Positions 1-9,087 are shown, numbered from the stretch's first letter. The stretch: DNA of 64,000 nt from Gemmatimonadales bacterium UBA4456 (GCA_002390225.1 DGOW01000082.1:1-64000), one strand, 5' to 3'. Numbers and translations: made by a program. Notes: a model not told the origin generated them from the sequence alone.

Positions 1-393
1 GAGGCTCGTCTTTTTGTACTAGGGGGCAGCTGGGACTTGAGAGGATTTAACTGGTTTGACGTGCGTGGCCAGAAAATGTGGTTCACATCCCATGAGCTAA
101 GATTTCCTTTGATAAACGCACCGACGGTACTCGCTCCCATCTTGGCTCCACTCGGTATCGCTAGCCTGCGGGGCACGCTCTTTTTTGATGCTGCGCATGC
201 ATGGAATACCGATTATTATGAAAAGCGGCAAGAGCTCCGTTCCGGTGAGACGGTGGGATCCATTGGATTTGGGTTCAGATTGAATCTCTTCGGAGCCTTT
301 GTACTGAGATACGATATAGGAAACCGGTACGGAGACGGCTTTCGCACTAAAGAAAAGGCCTTCAAACAGTTCTTTTTTGGGTGGAATTTCTGA
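1..393 (+). CDS. C-terminal end of an Omp85/surface-antigen type outer-membrane barrel (5' truncated)
   Basis: The frame is open from the first base of the window, so the gene starts outside it. About 130 residues are visible. They contain GGSWDLRGF, which matches the GG-x-LRGF/Y turn of Omp85/BamA barrels, then alternating strands (ELRFPL, RGTLFFDAAHAW, FGFRLNLFGAFVLRYDIG) and a terminal phenylalanine (FGWNF), the usual C-terminal signature read by the BAM machinery. In related bacteria such a domain can stand alone (BamA/TamA) or be fused behind a TolB-like propeller; the missing N-terminus would decide. Its TGA shares one base with the ATG of the next gene (TGATG), so the two are probably translated from one mRNA. 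Confidence 0.75.
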   Translation, partial: EARLFVLGGSWDLRGFNWFDVRGQKMWFTSHELRFPLINAPTVLAPILAPLGIASLRGTLFFDAAHAWNTDYYEKRQELRSGETVGSIGFGFRLNLFGAFVLRYDIGNRYGDGFRTKEKAFKQFFFGWNF

Positions 394-1556
394 TGCGAAT
401 TCGCATTCCTCATATTGTATTGTTGCTGTTTTTAAGCTCCTGCCAAACGATTCAGTTTGAAAACCCATCTATTGTCAGCGATTCTGACTGGCTCGTAGAT
501 GGTCAATCTCAAGAACGCACTCGAGCGTATGCGTTTGATGCCGCCTTACCTTTCGAAGAAGCATGGGAATACAACGCAGCTGCGGCATTTGGGCCGGGAT
601 CCCCGCTGATTTTGGAAGGTGTTATTTTGGCTGCAACCCGGAAAGGAGAAGTGCACACGGTAGAGTTATCCACTGGCAGAAAACGGGGATTCAAGAGTTT
701 CAGCGACGGAATAGAGGGGTCACCTGCGATTGATAATGGTCGGATGTTCATCTCTTCCGCCGTAGGGAAACGAACGTTGGTTGCCTGGGACTTGAAACGA
801 GGTAGGAAACTATGGAGGTACAAAGGTTCGGGCTTCGAAAGCGGCTTAGTAGTACAAGATAATATGGTTATTGGGGCTGACGTGGATGCCGTGGTCAAGG
901 CATTTGATCAGGCAGATGGCACACTTCTCTGGACGCGTAGTCTGGGAGAAATGACTTCGGTACAAAGCACGCCGCTACTCGTGAATCTTGATCGTCTTTT
1001 CGTGGCAGACGATCAGGGTAATGCGTTCCTTCTCAACGTGCACACGGGAGATGTGATTTGGGAGAGCCTGCTTACAGGGCCTGTCTACGAGTCGGCTACA
1101 GCGGCCGATGGACTCGTATTTGTGCCTACGACGAGAGGAGCCATCGACGCATTGGATCTGCATACAGGTCAATTAGTCTGGACGCTGACTCAAGAGTTGA
1201 GCACCTTACGTTTCGGTGGGTTGGCGACGGATGGTAAACACGTGTATGCAGGGGCGACAGATGGACTGGTAAGAGCAGTTGATGTCGCCACGGGTGAGGT
1301 TGTTTGGAGCTCTTCATTCCCTGATGTCATTTCCGCCGCTCCTCTCGTTACAGACCGTCATATCTTTGTGGGTTCAATGGGCAAGATGATCTACGGCCTG
1401 AATCGTGAAACAGGAGCATTGGAATGGGATGCTGAGTTAAAAGGTCGTGTAAAATCTGCTATGGCGGCTACACAGAATGGCATTGTTGTGCTCTCAGAGC
1501 CCCGATACATCACCTATTTTACATCCTCGGAGGGTTCAGATGTTCGCAAGAAGTAG
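393..1556 (+). CDS. PQQ-type beta-propeller lipoprotein (BamB-like)
   Basis: A 387-residue exported lipoprotein. I start it at the ATG that overlaps the upstream stop, because that leaves a short basic start, a hydrophobic stretch and the lipobox LSSC near residue 15. An in-frame GTG 12 bases upstream is less likely. The mature part is a run of PQQ/quinoprotein-like blades (for example TGRKRGFK, WDLKRGRKLWRY, DQADGTLLWTR, TGDVIWES, TGQLVWTL, TGEVVWSS, TGALEWDA), the pattern of eight-bladed propellers such as BamB. Placement after an Omp85 barrel suggests an outer-membrane assembly or envelope role. A catalytic PQQ enzyme is unlikely at this size. Its end overlaps the next gene by 17 bases. 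Confidence 0.7.
   Translation: MRIRIPHIVLLLFLSSCQTIQFENPSIVSDSDWLVDGQSQERTRAYAFDAALPFEEAWEYNAAAAFGPGSPLILEGVILAATRKGEVHTVELSTGRKRGFKSFSDGIEGSPAIDNGRMFISSAVGKRTLVAWDLKRGRKLWRYKGSGFESGLVVQDNMVIGADVDAVVKAFDQADGTLLWTRSLGEMTSVQSTPLLVNLDRLFVADDQGNAFLLNVHTGDVIWESLLTGPVYESATAADGLVFVPTTRGAIDALDLHTGQLVWTLTQELSTLRFGGLATDGKHVYAGATDGLVRAVDVATGEVVWSSSFPDVISAAPLVTDRHIFVGSMGKMIYGLNRETGALEWDAELKGRVKSAMAATQNGIVVLSEPRYITYFTSSEGSDVRKK
1529..1534 (+). promoter_or_regulatory. Shine-Dalgarno GGAGGG fixing the start of the PEGA gene
   Basis: GGAGGG lies five bases before the ATG at 1540, inside the last codons of the BamB-like gene. The frame is also open from an ATG at 1477, but that longer start has no such site and would put about 20 polar residues before the signal peptide. 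The site therefore supports 1540. Confidence 0.7.
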
Positions 1557-2304
1557 CCTGACTCTACTCTTTACTGTCCTGTTTGCTGTCATTCTCGCCA
1601 GCCCAGCAGTAGCGCAGCGATCAGAACAGCGATTAGTGCATATTGACTCGAATGCGCCCAATGCCGTTGTTTACATGGATTCTATTCGGGTTGGTGTCGT
1701 TCAAGACGCCCCTTTCAGCGTCCCGGAGACGGTCAAGCAGGTAGTTGTCGTTCTCAGTGAAACCGGTCTGTGGAACGTGGCTCCTTTGACATTTGATCTT
1801 CTTCCCGATGAGACCAAATTTCGATTGGATGCCCAGTTCGATTACCATTATCAATTGGAATCTATCCCGTCTGGAGCTGATGTCTCGATTGATGGGGATA
1901 ATTTGGGCTTAACGCCGCTCTCGTTGCAGCGGAGCACTCCTTTTGATAGTGAGGTCTTGTTTGCTCTTGAAGGGTATACATCGGTGCGTTCGTCTCTGAA
2001 GCCGGACGTTTGGAGTCGTACAGTAGTTAAGCTTGAACTTCTAGACGGACATATGGCGAATGAGTTCGAACTCGACCTAAAGCCGCGAAAGTGGATCAAT
2101 TATGTGGCAGCTACAACCTCATTGGCTGCTGGTATTCTGGCCATTCATCTCCGTACGAAAGCAGATAATCGCTTTGAGAATTACAATGAGACCGGAGACA
2201 ATGCGCTGAAAAAGAGAATCAAACGGCTCGATGTCCAGTCAGGTATCTCTCTGGGAGTCATGCAGGTGGGAATAGGAGTAATTGCTTTTCGGATTGCCTT
2301 TTAG
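1540..2304 (+). CDS. Exported PEGA-domain protein
   Basis: 254 residues. The first 26 form a signal peptide ending ASPAVAQ. Two PEGA-like beta units follow: a divergent one near residues 30-75 (SNAPNAVVYMDSIRVG) and a clear one near 105-150 (SIPSGADVSIDGDNLGLTPL, then ALEGY). A hydrophobic segment around residues 188-203 and another at the C-terminus (GVMQVGIGVIAF) flank a charged stretch, so the protein may be anchored with the PEGA units in the periplasm. PEGA domains are small surface or periplasmic modules usually linked to envelope or cell-wall functions. It overlaps the upstream propeller gene and probably belongs to the same transcript. Confidence 0.65.
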   Translation: MFARSSLTLLFTVLFAVILASPAVAQRSEQRLVHIDSNAPNAVVYMDSIRVGVVQDAPFSVPETVKQVVVVLSETGLWNVAPLTFDLLPDETKFRLDAQFDYHYQLESIPSGADVSIDGDNLGLTPLSLQRSTPFDSEVLFALEGYTSVRSSLKPDVWSRTVVKLELLDGHMANEFELDLKPRKWINYVAATTSLAAGILAIHLRTKADNRFENYNETGDNALKKRIKRLDVQSGISLGVMQVGIGVIAFRIAF

Positions 2305-2392
2305 GAAGTAGGGCGATTTTGTGACGAAAGAAATTCTTGAACACACTGGTCGGTTCTTCGTGTAAGACCCAAACTGCTTAAATACTGAGAAT

Positions 2393-2851
2393 ATGATTAA
2401 GGATCAATTACAAGCTGACCTCAAAGTTGCTATGAAGGCCAAAGACCAGGTTCGTCTTCGCACCATTCGTTCGTTACGCGCGGCCATCATGACGAAAGAA
2501 ATTGAGCTCCGGTCTGGTGGAGAAGGAGAAATTCCAGAAGAGGATGCGTTGGGTGTGCTTCAAAAACAGGCAAAACAGCGCAGGGACTCCATCGAACAGT
2601 TTGAAATTGCAGGTCGTGATGATCTGAAGCAGATAGAGGTTGAAGAGCTTGCCATAATTGAAGCGTATCTGCCAAAGCAACTTGAAGAGTCTGAGGTACG
2701 TACCGAAGTCGAAGCAATTGTGCAGCAGACCGGTGCCGAAGGCATGAAGGACATGGGAAAGGTGATGGGTGCTGCGATGGGACGATTGAAAGGAAAGGCG
2801 GACGGCAAGATCGTTCAGCAAGTCGTAAGATCTATTCTTTCAGGATCCTAA
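2393..2851 (+). CDS. GatB/YqeY domain protein
   Basis: 152 residues, the normal length for YqeY. It shows the family's N-terminal helical part (QLQADLKVAMKAKD, RTIRSLRAAI), the KQAKQRRDSIEQFEIAGRDDL segment split over two helices, EAYLPKQL, and the C-terminal GMKDMGKVMGAAMGRLKGKADG motif region. YqeY resembles the tail domain of the amidotransferase subunit GatB and is thought to bind tRNA; its exact role is not settled. The gene sits 89 bases after the PEGA gene and 21 before a CvpA-family gene. Confidence 0.88.
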   Translation: MIKDQLQADLKVAMKAKDQVRLRTIRSLRAAIMTKEIELRSGGEGEIPEEDALGVLQKQAKQRRDSIEQFEIAGRDDLKQIEVEELAIIEAYLPKQLEESEVRTEVEAIVQQTGAEGMKDMGKVMGAAMGRLKGKADGKIVQQVVRSILSGS

Positions 2852-2872
2852 AAACCATCCTAAAATACGCCC

Positions 2873-3415
2873 ATGGCTACGCTGGATATCTTCATATTGG
2901 TTGTACTGGCAATCGGATTACTGAGAGGCATAAAAACCGGTTTCCTGAAACAGGCAGCCAGTCTGATTGGAACGATATTGTCGTTCGTTCTCGCCGCTTC
3001 TTTTATGGAAGCTGGTGGAAAGGTGTTTGAAGCCAACTTTGGTATGGATCCCGGATTCGGTCCAATTCTAGCTTTTGTCGCGATTTTTATGGTGGTAAAA
3101 ATAGCTGTCCATACCGTTGCTCGTACGGCCGAGGCTTTACTGGACACAGCCAACTTGACGGGCATAGACCGTTTGGCTGGTGGAGTAGCTGGGGGCCTGA
3201 AAGCGGCTATTGCCATGAGCCTTGTCTTCCTAATGATCGGCTATGCTCAATTACCCAGTCAAATCTCGAGGGAAGCCTCAGATTTTTATGCACCAGTATA
3301 TCGATTGGTGCCCGACGCATGGCGCTACCTGTCGGATAGGGCACCTGCTTTTGAAAACTTCCGTCAGGAGGTTGAAGATCGTCTTCAGATGGGAATGGAC
3401 TCGATTCCCATTTAA
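2873..3415 (+). CDS. CvpA-family membrane protein
   Basis: 180 residues with about four hydrophobic segments (near 4-20, 29-45, 64-82 and 100-121). The start MATLDIFILVVLAIGLLRG and the following GFLKQAASLIGT are typical of CvpA, the family named for colicin V production and now viewed as a membrane protein affecting envelope stress and purine-linked phenotypes. The tail after residue 125 is polar. It follows YqeY by 21 bases and ends convergently, overlapping the stop codon of the next minus-strand gene by a few bases. Confidence 0.8.
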   Translation: MATLDIFILVVLAIGLLRGIKTGFLKQAASLIGTILSFVLAASFMEAGGKVFEANFGMDPGFGPILAFVAIFMVVKIAVHTVARTAEALLDTANLTGIDRLAGGVAGGLKAAIAMSLVFLMIGYAQLPSQISREASDFYAPVYRLVPDAWRYLSDRAPAFENFRQEVEDRLQMGMDSIPI

Positions 3416-4194
3416 AGGCTTACAGCTCCCGGCGTATAGCTGAGTTGTATTCCAATACCCTTAGAGTCGGTACTCCTGTCCTCTGATTCAAACTCGTATT
3501 TGAATCCTTGCAAGACAAAAGTCCACTTTGGATTGATCACGTATCCCATTTGCATCAAGACATTTCGTCTATTCAGTTCTGATCCAGTGAGCCGGTGAGA
3601 CCCTACCGCAATTGAGGCGATAACCTTTTCTGCGATTTTGGCCGATCCAATAAGCTCTAGCCCGAGATCAGCGCCGGTCTGATTCTGTAGTCCTAAGGGA
3701 GATGCCGTAGAAATTAAACTTCCGAACTTCCATGTAGAAAGGCTCGCAGAAGCTAGAAGTCGAAGAGCCGCATCATATGCTGAGCCTTGCCCATGTATAC
3801 CTGGTCCCGTGGCAAGCCCAATCCAGTTGGCATCTACTTCCTGAATTCCTGATCTGTCGTAATCTAGTAGTTTAAAGGCACCCGTCATCAATCCTCGCTG
3901 AATCAGCATGTCTATCGCTGTCGCGCGAAAGTGTAACCGTTCATATGACTGTTCGAGTAACTGAGCACCCAACTGTACGCCCAGAAGTTCGATTTTAGAG
4001 TCTGAAGTGGTCTGTGGAAGCAGACTAGCTACAGGGACAACCCGCTTGAGTCCAATGAGTACACCGGACACATCACCCGACTCGGCGCTGTAGGTGGAAG
4101 CTTCAATTTGCCATGGCGCAAAAGCCAGCGGTGACTGAGCCATTGACTCGAGGCTTATCCCGAAAAGAAGAGCAATAAAAAGGAGACGTTTCAT
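3412..4194 (-). CDS. Probable outer-membrane barrel or exported protein of unknown function
   Basis: 260 residues from the ATG that begins MKRLLFIALLFG, which gives a signal peptide ending ESMAQ; a TTG eight codons earlier is open but adds only polar residues. The rest alternates short hydrophobic and polar stretches (KFGSLISTASPLG, KVIASIAVGSHRLTG, WTFVLQGFKYEFE) and ends GIGIQLSYTPGAVSL, consistent with a small barrel. I recognise no named family. The gene is convergent with the CvpA gene. Confidence 0.5.
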   Translation of the reverse strand: MKRLLFIALLFGISLESMAQSPLAFAPWQIEASTYSAESGDVSGVLIGLKRVVPVASLLPQTTSDSKIELLGVQLGAQLLEQSYERLHFRATAIDMLIQRGLMTGAFKLLDYDRSGIQEVDANWIGLATGPGIHGQGSAYDAALRLLASASLSTWKFGSLISTASPLGLQNQTGADLGLELIGSAKIAEKVIASIAVGSHRLTGSELNRRNVLMQMGYVINPKWTFVLQGFKYEFESEDRSTDSKGIGIQLSYTPGAVSL

Positions 4195-4246
4195 GAAAGA
4201 GCGTTCGTTCTGATTCAAATGAGGGATGCTTCTCGTGGATAAAAGT

Positions 4247-5176
4247 TTAATCTCGTGCTAGGTGTCGTCTTCGAGCCCAACGCATGACGACCAATCCGCC
4301 AATAATTAGCGTGCCACCAATAAGCTGAACGGGTAAGATGGCGTCCCCAAGCATAAAAAACCCACTAAATAAGGCAATTAAAGGCACTAGATTCCCGTAC
4401 GCAGCGGTGTGGGAAGCACCAAGCGATTTGACGGCGTTGTTCCAGAAAACAATGGCTAAACCAGTGGAAAGGGATCCAGAAAAAAACATGGCTACCCAAT
4501 GCATGAATGTAACTTGTTGCCAATCGATTGCGCTCCAATATGGAATAGAGACCAGGCCTATGGCCGGAAGGGCGATGATTAAGGCCAATACGGTGAGGGA
4601 GAGGGGAGTGTGTTTTTGAACTAGTTGGCGAGTGAACGCAGTATATGCTCCCCACAAAATGGCGGCTACGAGAATGATAGCGTTACCTAGGAAATACGTA
4701 GAAGCAAGGTCAACCTCGGTGGGTCCAGACAATATGATCACACCTGTTCCAATCAGGGATATCAAGAGCCCAAGCCACGCGACGCCAGAAATACGCTCAA
4801 TAGCAAAAAAAGCGGCGATGAGGGCGGTCCAAATGGGAGCGCTCGACATGATGATAGCACTGTTCCCAGCGGACGTATTGTTTAGTCCTGTGATGAATGC
4901 AACCTGGTACAATACCCATCCTATTAGCGCAATAAAGGCAAATGATTTGAAGTCTGTTTGTAGAGGTTTCCAGAAAGTGGTCCAATCATTTCCACATCGG
5001 CGATACAAGAGAGCGGACAGTACTACGGCTGCGGCTCCTAGTCTGAAGACATTCATGACGTGCGGGTGAATCTCCAACAAAATCCATTTTGAGACCGGGA
5101 AGTTTACTCCCCAGACCAACACCACGGATAGGAGTTGTAGTTCACTACTAAGGCGTTGAGATGATAATTGTGTCAT
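4247..5176 (-). CDS. EamA/DMT-superfamily permease
   Basis: 309 residues with about ten hydrophobic helices in two EamA repeats (roughly 10-145 and 165-302). Family landmarks include LVWGVNFPVSKW at the start, GLNNTSAGNSAIIMSSAPIW closing the first repeat, and SLGASHTAAYGNLVPLIALF in the second. Members export amino acids, nucleosides or other small metabolites; the substrate cannot be read here. The gene is divergent from the MerR gene, whose longest frame would overlap its 5' end. Confidence 0.85.
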   Translation of the reverse strand: MTQLSSQRLSSELQLLSVVLVWGVNFPVSKWILLEIHPHVMNVFRLGAAAVVLSALLYRRCGNDWTTFWKPLQTDFKSFAFIALIGWVLYQVAFITGLNNTSAGNSAIIMSSAPIWTALIAAFFAIERISGVAWLGLLISLIGTGVIILSGPTEVDLASTYFLGNAIILVAAILWGAYTAFTRQLVQKHTPLSLTVLALIIALPAIGLVSIPYWSAIDWQQVTFMHWVAMFFSGSLSTGLAIVFWNNAVKSLGASHTAAYGNLVPLIALFSGFFMLGDAILPVQLIGGTLIIGGLVVMRWARRRHLARD

Positions 5177-5298
5177 GGCTCAGGGTCTATTGCGGCCAAG
5201 CTATGTGTTTTCATGGACAAACGTTGTCGACTATTGTACATTCTCTTCGTATTGATCAGTATTTCGTGTCACTCTCACGCCAATCCTTTCTTACTGCC

Positions 5299-5643
5299 AT
5301 GGCAATGCTCGACTCTGGAATCACCAAGTTGTATTACACGATTAGTGAGGTTGCTAATCTGGTCGAAGAGGAGGCTCACGTACTTCGCTATTGGGAATCT
5401 GAATTTGATACGCTCCGACCAAGGAAAAACCGAGCGGGAAAACGGGTATACACAAAGGACAATATCGATACGGTTTTTCGGATACGGCATCTACTTCGGG
5501 ATGAGAAGTTTACCATCGACGGAGCTCGCCAGATGCTCAAGAAAAAGCGTAAGATTAAGAAATCAACCTCAAACGAAGTCCAGGAATTGAAGGAAATGAA
5601 GGGTTTTCTAGAAAAAATGCTAGATCGAGTAAAAGTGGACTGA
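5299..5643 (+). CDS. MerR-family transcriptional regulator
   Basis: 114 residues from the ATG before AMLDSGITKLYYTISEVA. The frame is open further upstream (from 5161), but that stretch overlaps the divergent permease and has no domain. The winged helix is clear: YYTISEVANLV, then VLRYWESEFDTLRP, RKNRAGKRVYT and a hinge helix IRHLLRDEKFTIDGARQ. The C-terminus is a lysine-rich helix instead of the effector-binding domain of classical metal or drug sensors, so the inducer is unknown. The RKNRAG-R-Y variant is one I associate with Bacteroidota/Rhodothermota-type MerR proteins. Confidence 0.85.
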   Translation: MAMLDSGITKLYYTISEVANLVEEEAHVLRYWESEFDTLRPRKNRAGKRVYTKDNIDTVFRIRHLLRDEKFTIDGARQMLKKKRKIKKSTSNEVQELKEMKGFLEKMLDRVKVD

Positions 5644-5719
5644 TCTGCGACTTTACGTTTCTCAACCATGTACGATACGTTAGGTAACTGTTCAAAAGCT
5701 TTAAGAGTGGAGTGTTTTA

Positions 5720-7847
5720 ATGGTTTCTTTCGATATCTCCAGGTCACAGTGGCCGGCTAAGTTTCCTTTTGCCGTTGCTATCTTCACAAGTGCATTTCTG
5801 GTCTTTCAGGTTCAACCCGTTGTTGCTCGGTACATTTTGCCTTGGTTTGGAGGGACGGCAAATGTGTGGACCGTTTGCATGCTTTTCTTTCAAATTGGCC
5901 TATTAGCGGGATATGTATATGCTCACTTGTTGGTCAATTACCTAGGCTCTCTCCCAAATTTTTGTGCATGGCAGTTTACTATTGCTGTCTCTTTTCGTAC
6001 TTCCCATAACACCATCATTTGTTGAGATGGGCGAGGGGACCTATGAATCAATCCAGATTCTTTACATCCTGACGCAGTCTGTTGGGATCCCTTTTGTGTT
6101 GCTTTCTGCTTCCGCCCCTCTACTCCAGCACTGGTTCGCTAATGTGAACCCGGGTTCGTCACCCTTTCGATTGTATGCGCTCTCCAATGTAGGATCGCTG
6201 TTGGCATTGCTTAGTTATCCATTCTTTATCGAGCGGATTTTATCTCTTTCCAGTCAAACGGTAGTGTGGTCCGTTCTTTTCGCGATGTACGTAGTCTTGG
6301 TCGGATGGTGTGCCGTTTGGGTTCGCAAGAGAAATCGTGAGTCTGGCCCAAAGACTTCAACCACGCAGGATGTATCGAGTGGGTCCACCGCCTTGCGAAC
6401 GTCATCTGTTTTTGATCGGCTAGTATGGGTTTTGTTCGCAGCCCTTGGATCTGTTTCTCTGCTGGCTATTACAAATCAAATGAGCTTGGATATATCTGTC
6501 GTGCCCTTTCTATGGATACTTCCTCTTTCGCTTTATTTGGTGACCTTTATCATCTCGTTCGAACGGGACGCTTGGTATCTACGAGGGGTATGGTACCCGT
6601 TTTTTGTACTAAGTATTGCCGCCCTTGTCATATTACTTCGTCGAGACTTTCCAGGTGGTGAACCACCTGTGATGTATCAAATTGGTATCTACTGCTCAGC
6701 TCTTTTTGCTTGTTGTATGATTTGTCATGGGGAGCTTGCTCGAGCCAAAGCAAGTGTGAGCGAATTGACGTCTTTTTATGTGTACGTGGCACTAGGGGGT
6801 GCTATTGGTGGTCTTCTTGTTAACGTAGTCTCTCCCTTAGTTTTTGATGGATATTGGAAGTTGTACACTGTTCTAGTGGTAATTGCTCTTTGTATGGGCA
6901 TCGTTTTACGGGCTAGCCTCAAAGGAAGGTCGTTTGCTCAGCGAGGCACGGCCACTTTAGCGATGTCTACCGTGCTCCTTGTTTTGGTGATGGGTCTTGG
7001 CACACAAATGCGGGACAGCTTGGACGAGTCTATCTATGACTCCCGGACGTTTTACGGAATTCTGCATGTGTATGAAGAAAATAGAGGGAGCGAAGATCAC
7101 ATATTAAAGCTGCGGCACGGCCGAATTGGACACGGAAAGCAGTTAGTTCAGACTCATAGAAATCGTATCCCCACATCATACTACGGAGAATCTACTGCGG
7201 CTGGAATTACACTCACGGAGTTTCCAGTTGCCCATCGAGCTGATTCGACCCTTCACGTCGGCGGAATCGGCATGGGAATTGGTACCATTCTGACCTACGG
7301 AAAAGAGGGAGACAAGTACTCGTTTTACGAGATATGCTCCGAAGTCCAGCGAATTGCACAGGACTACTTCTATTATATCGAGCAGTCTCTTGCCGAAGTG
7401 GACATTAGGATCGGGGATGGGAGGAGAGTGCTCCAGAAGGAATTGGACGAGGGATCTGTTCAGAATTTTGATGTGCTGGTGCTAGATGCCTTTAGTGGAG
7501 ATGCGATACCGATTCACTTGTTGTCGGTAGAAGCTTCCAATTTGTACTGGAGTCACTTGAAGGAAGACGGCGTTTTGGTAGTCCACATTAGTAATAGGCA
7601 TATCGATTTATCCGATGTGGTACGTCAAATGGCTAGTTATTCGGGAAAACAGGCTTACTTCATGGAAGATTATGGCGAAACTGCAGATTATCTCAGCGGA
7701 AGCAGTTGGGTTATTGTAACAGATAATGAAGCGTTCTTAGCTAACCCGATTGTTCAGGAAAACATATCTGATTGGGAGCGTGATGCTAAGCCTATTCTGT
7801 GGACCGATGATTTTAGCAATCTGTACGACGTGATTGAATGGGAATGA
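5720..7847 (+). pseudogene. Membrane-embedded spermidine-synthase-like protein, split by a +1 frameshift
   Basis: Two overlapping frames make one protein. The first (5720-6025) has the start of a multi-helix membrane domain (FQVQPVVARYILPWFGGT, then LLAGYVYAHLLVNYLGSLPN). The second, open from 5964, continues it (HGSLLLLSLFVLPI, then SASAPLLQHWF) and ends in a SAM-binding spermidine-synthase-like domain (GGIGMGIGTILTYG, FYEICSEVQRIA, IGDGRRVL, FDVLVLDAFSGDAIPIHLL). Removing one T from the T5 run at 5959-5963 joins them as SLPNFVHGSLLLL, about 708 residues, the expected fused architecture. The cause may be a sequencing or assembly error, a recent mutation, or slippage on the T run. A GGAG lies before the ATG at 5720. 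Members of this fused family have mostly unknown substrates. Confidence 0.8.
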
Positions 7848-7959
7848 GCCTAGAGCGACTTGAACGAAAGGTTTAATACTCACGGCGTTTTTTTGGGAAC
7901 CGACCGCTTCTCTTATGATAGGAGAGGGGCTGTTCTATCTACGGGTCAGTTCAGTAGTT

Positions 7960-8033
7960 CGGGACGTGGCGCAGCCCGGTAGCGCACTGCAATGGGGTTG
8001 CAGGGGTCGCCGGTTCGAATCCGGCCGTCCCGA
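7960..8033 (+). tRNA. tRNA-Pro (anticodon GGG)
   Basis: A full cloverleaf is visible. Acceptor CGGGACG pairs with CGTCCCG (8026-8032), with discriminator A at 8033. The D arm is GCGC-AGCCCGGTA-GCGC. The anticodon stem CTGCA/TGCAG encloses the loop ATGGGGT, giving anticodon GGG, which reads CCC. The T arm is GCCGG-TTCGAAT-CCGGC. There is no long variable arm and CCA is not encoded. It is the only RNA gene I found. The DNA changes composition at this gene: moderate GC to the left, high GC to the right. Confidence 0.96.
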
Positions 8034-8310
8034 TGTAAGAGGTCCGGAGTCGCGAATGCGGCTCCGGGCTTCGTCGTATACGCGTGGTTCGAACCGGCAA
8101 CATCGGGTCGGGAAGCGAGACGCTCGGCCGCGGCCCCGGCGTGCGCCAAAGATTGACGCCGAGGCGGCTGCAAAATCGGCTCACGATCAACGCGTATCAA
8201 CAGCGTCGAAGGTCCAACGGGGATACATTCCGCCTAGGACGAAACGGCGTCCTCCTCGAAAGCTGGGATGTTCGAGGTCCTGCCACATGGAACTCCGGAC
8301 AACCTAGTAG
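8034..8310 (+). other. Non-coding stretch after the tRNA, with one strong hairpin
   Basis: About 280 bases between tRNA-Pro and the next lipoprotein gene. I see no convincing gene; the short open frames are arginine-rich and look random. A perfect-but-one hairpin at 8044-8067 is listed separately. The piece GGTTCGAACCGGC near 8086-8098 resembles the T-loop of the tRNA but lacks the rest of a tRNA. Confidence 0.6.
8044..8067 (+). terminator. Hairpin likely ending the tRNA transcript
   Basis: CCGGAGTCGC pairs with GCGGCTCCGG across a GAAT loop: ten pairs with one G-T wobble, starting 11 bases after the tRNA. No T-run follows (GCTTCGTCGT), so it is either a weak intrinsic terminator or a 3' processing or stability element. 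Confidence 0.5.
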
Positions 8311-9087
8311 ATGACCAAGTACCGGTTGATGGTCGGTGGCTTTGCTGCAGCCGTGTTGCTCACGGCGTGCGGAGACGACACACCTGTCGATCTTGGACCC
8401 GCTCCGCCTCCCTTGAATGGCACGGCCTTTATCGATCCGGACATCTTGACGATCCAGGATTCGACGGCGTTTGACTCGATCGTTGCGCTCGGTACTGGAT
8501 CACGAGACATGTACGACGTTCGGATCAGCGCAGTGGGCACCTACGACGTGTGGCTCTTTCAGGCCGACTTCGATGACGCTCTTTCGGTCGAGATACGAGT
8601 CAACGCGGAGTTCGACAGCCTCGCGGCCGCCGATCTTGCTGACCTGTATGCGAGACGGCTTGGTGTGCTTCCGAACGTGCTCCGCACCGGCATGATGACC
8701 ATCTCCATTCATGATGGACAGGAAACGCTCCTCGGTCTGGATACCGATATGGTGGTACACGCGCAGCAGGGGGAGGCGTACCGTCTTCAGGGCTTCCTGG
8801 AAGAAGTCATGGCGCATGAGGCCGTGCACATCTCACTCGATGAGGCCCATGCGAATTCACCGGGATGGATCGCAGCTCAGGAAAGCGACCAGACCTCGAT
8901 CTCCGGCTTTGCGCGGGATTTTCCTCGCGACGAAGACCTTGCCGAGACGTTCGGAGCCTGGCTCGCCGTCCGATGGGCAGGCGACCGTGTCACTGCCTTT
9001 CTCCGCGCTCTGATCGTACAGGCCGTGCCTGCGCGGCTCGATTACCTCGACGCGCAGAACTTCCCGATGTACCCGGTGTCGGACTGA
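8311..9087 (+). CDS. Lipoprotein with a zincin-like HExxH motif
   Basis: 258 residues. The N-terminus is a lipoprotein signal (VLLTACG, cysteine near residue 20). The second half holds MAHEAVHISLDEAH, an HExxH metal-binding core, followed about 40 residues later by EDLAETFGAWLAVRW, where a glutamate could be the third ligand in a gluzincin-like arrangement. This suggests an envelope metallopeptidase or a degenerate relative. I do not recognise the family. It is the first gene of the GC-rich part and stands alone, facing a minus-strand gene six bases after its stop. Confidence 0.55.
   Translation: MTKYRLMVGGFAAAVLLTACGDDTPVDLGPAPPPLNGTAFIDPDILTIQDSTAFDSIVALGTGSRDMYDVRISAVGTYDVWLFQADFDDALSVEIRVNAEFDSLAAADLADLYARRLGVLPNVLRTGMMTISIHDGQETLLGLDTDMVVHAQQGEAYRLQGFLEEVMAHEAVHISLDEAHANSPGWIAAQESDQTSISGFARDFPRDEDLAETFGAWLAVRWAGDRVTAFLRALIVQAVPARLDYLDAQNFPMYPVSD

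Noticed and set aside
8085..8100. T-loop-like GGTTCGAACCGGC after the tRNA, possible attachment-site repeat
   Set aside because: Only 13 bases, no acceptor or anticodon arms, and no integrase or matching distant copy was found.
7915..8307. Open frame running through the tRNA
   Set aside because: It includes the tRNA-Pro gene and is arginine-rich afterwards.
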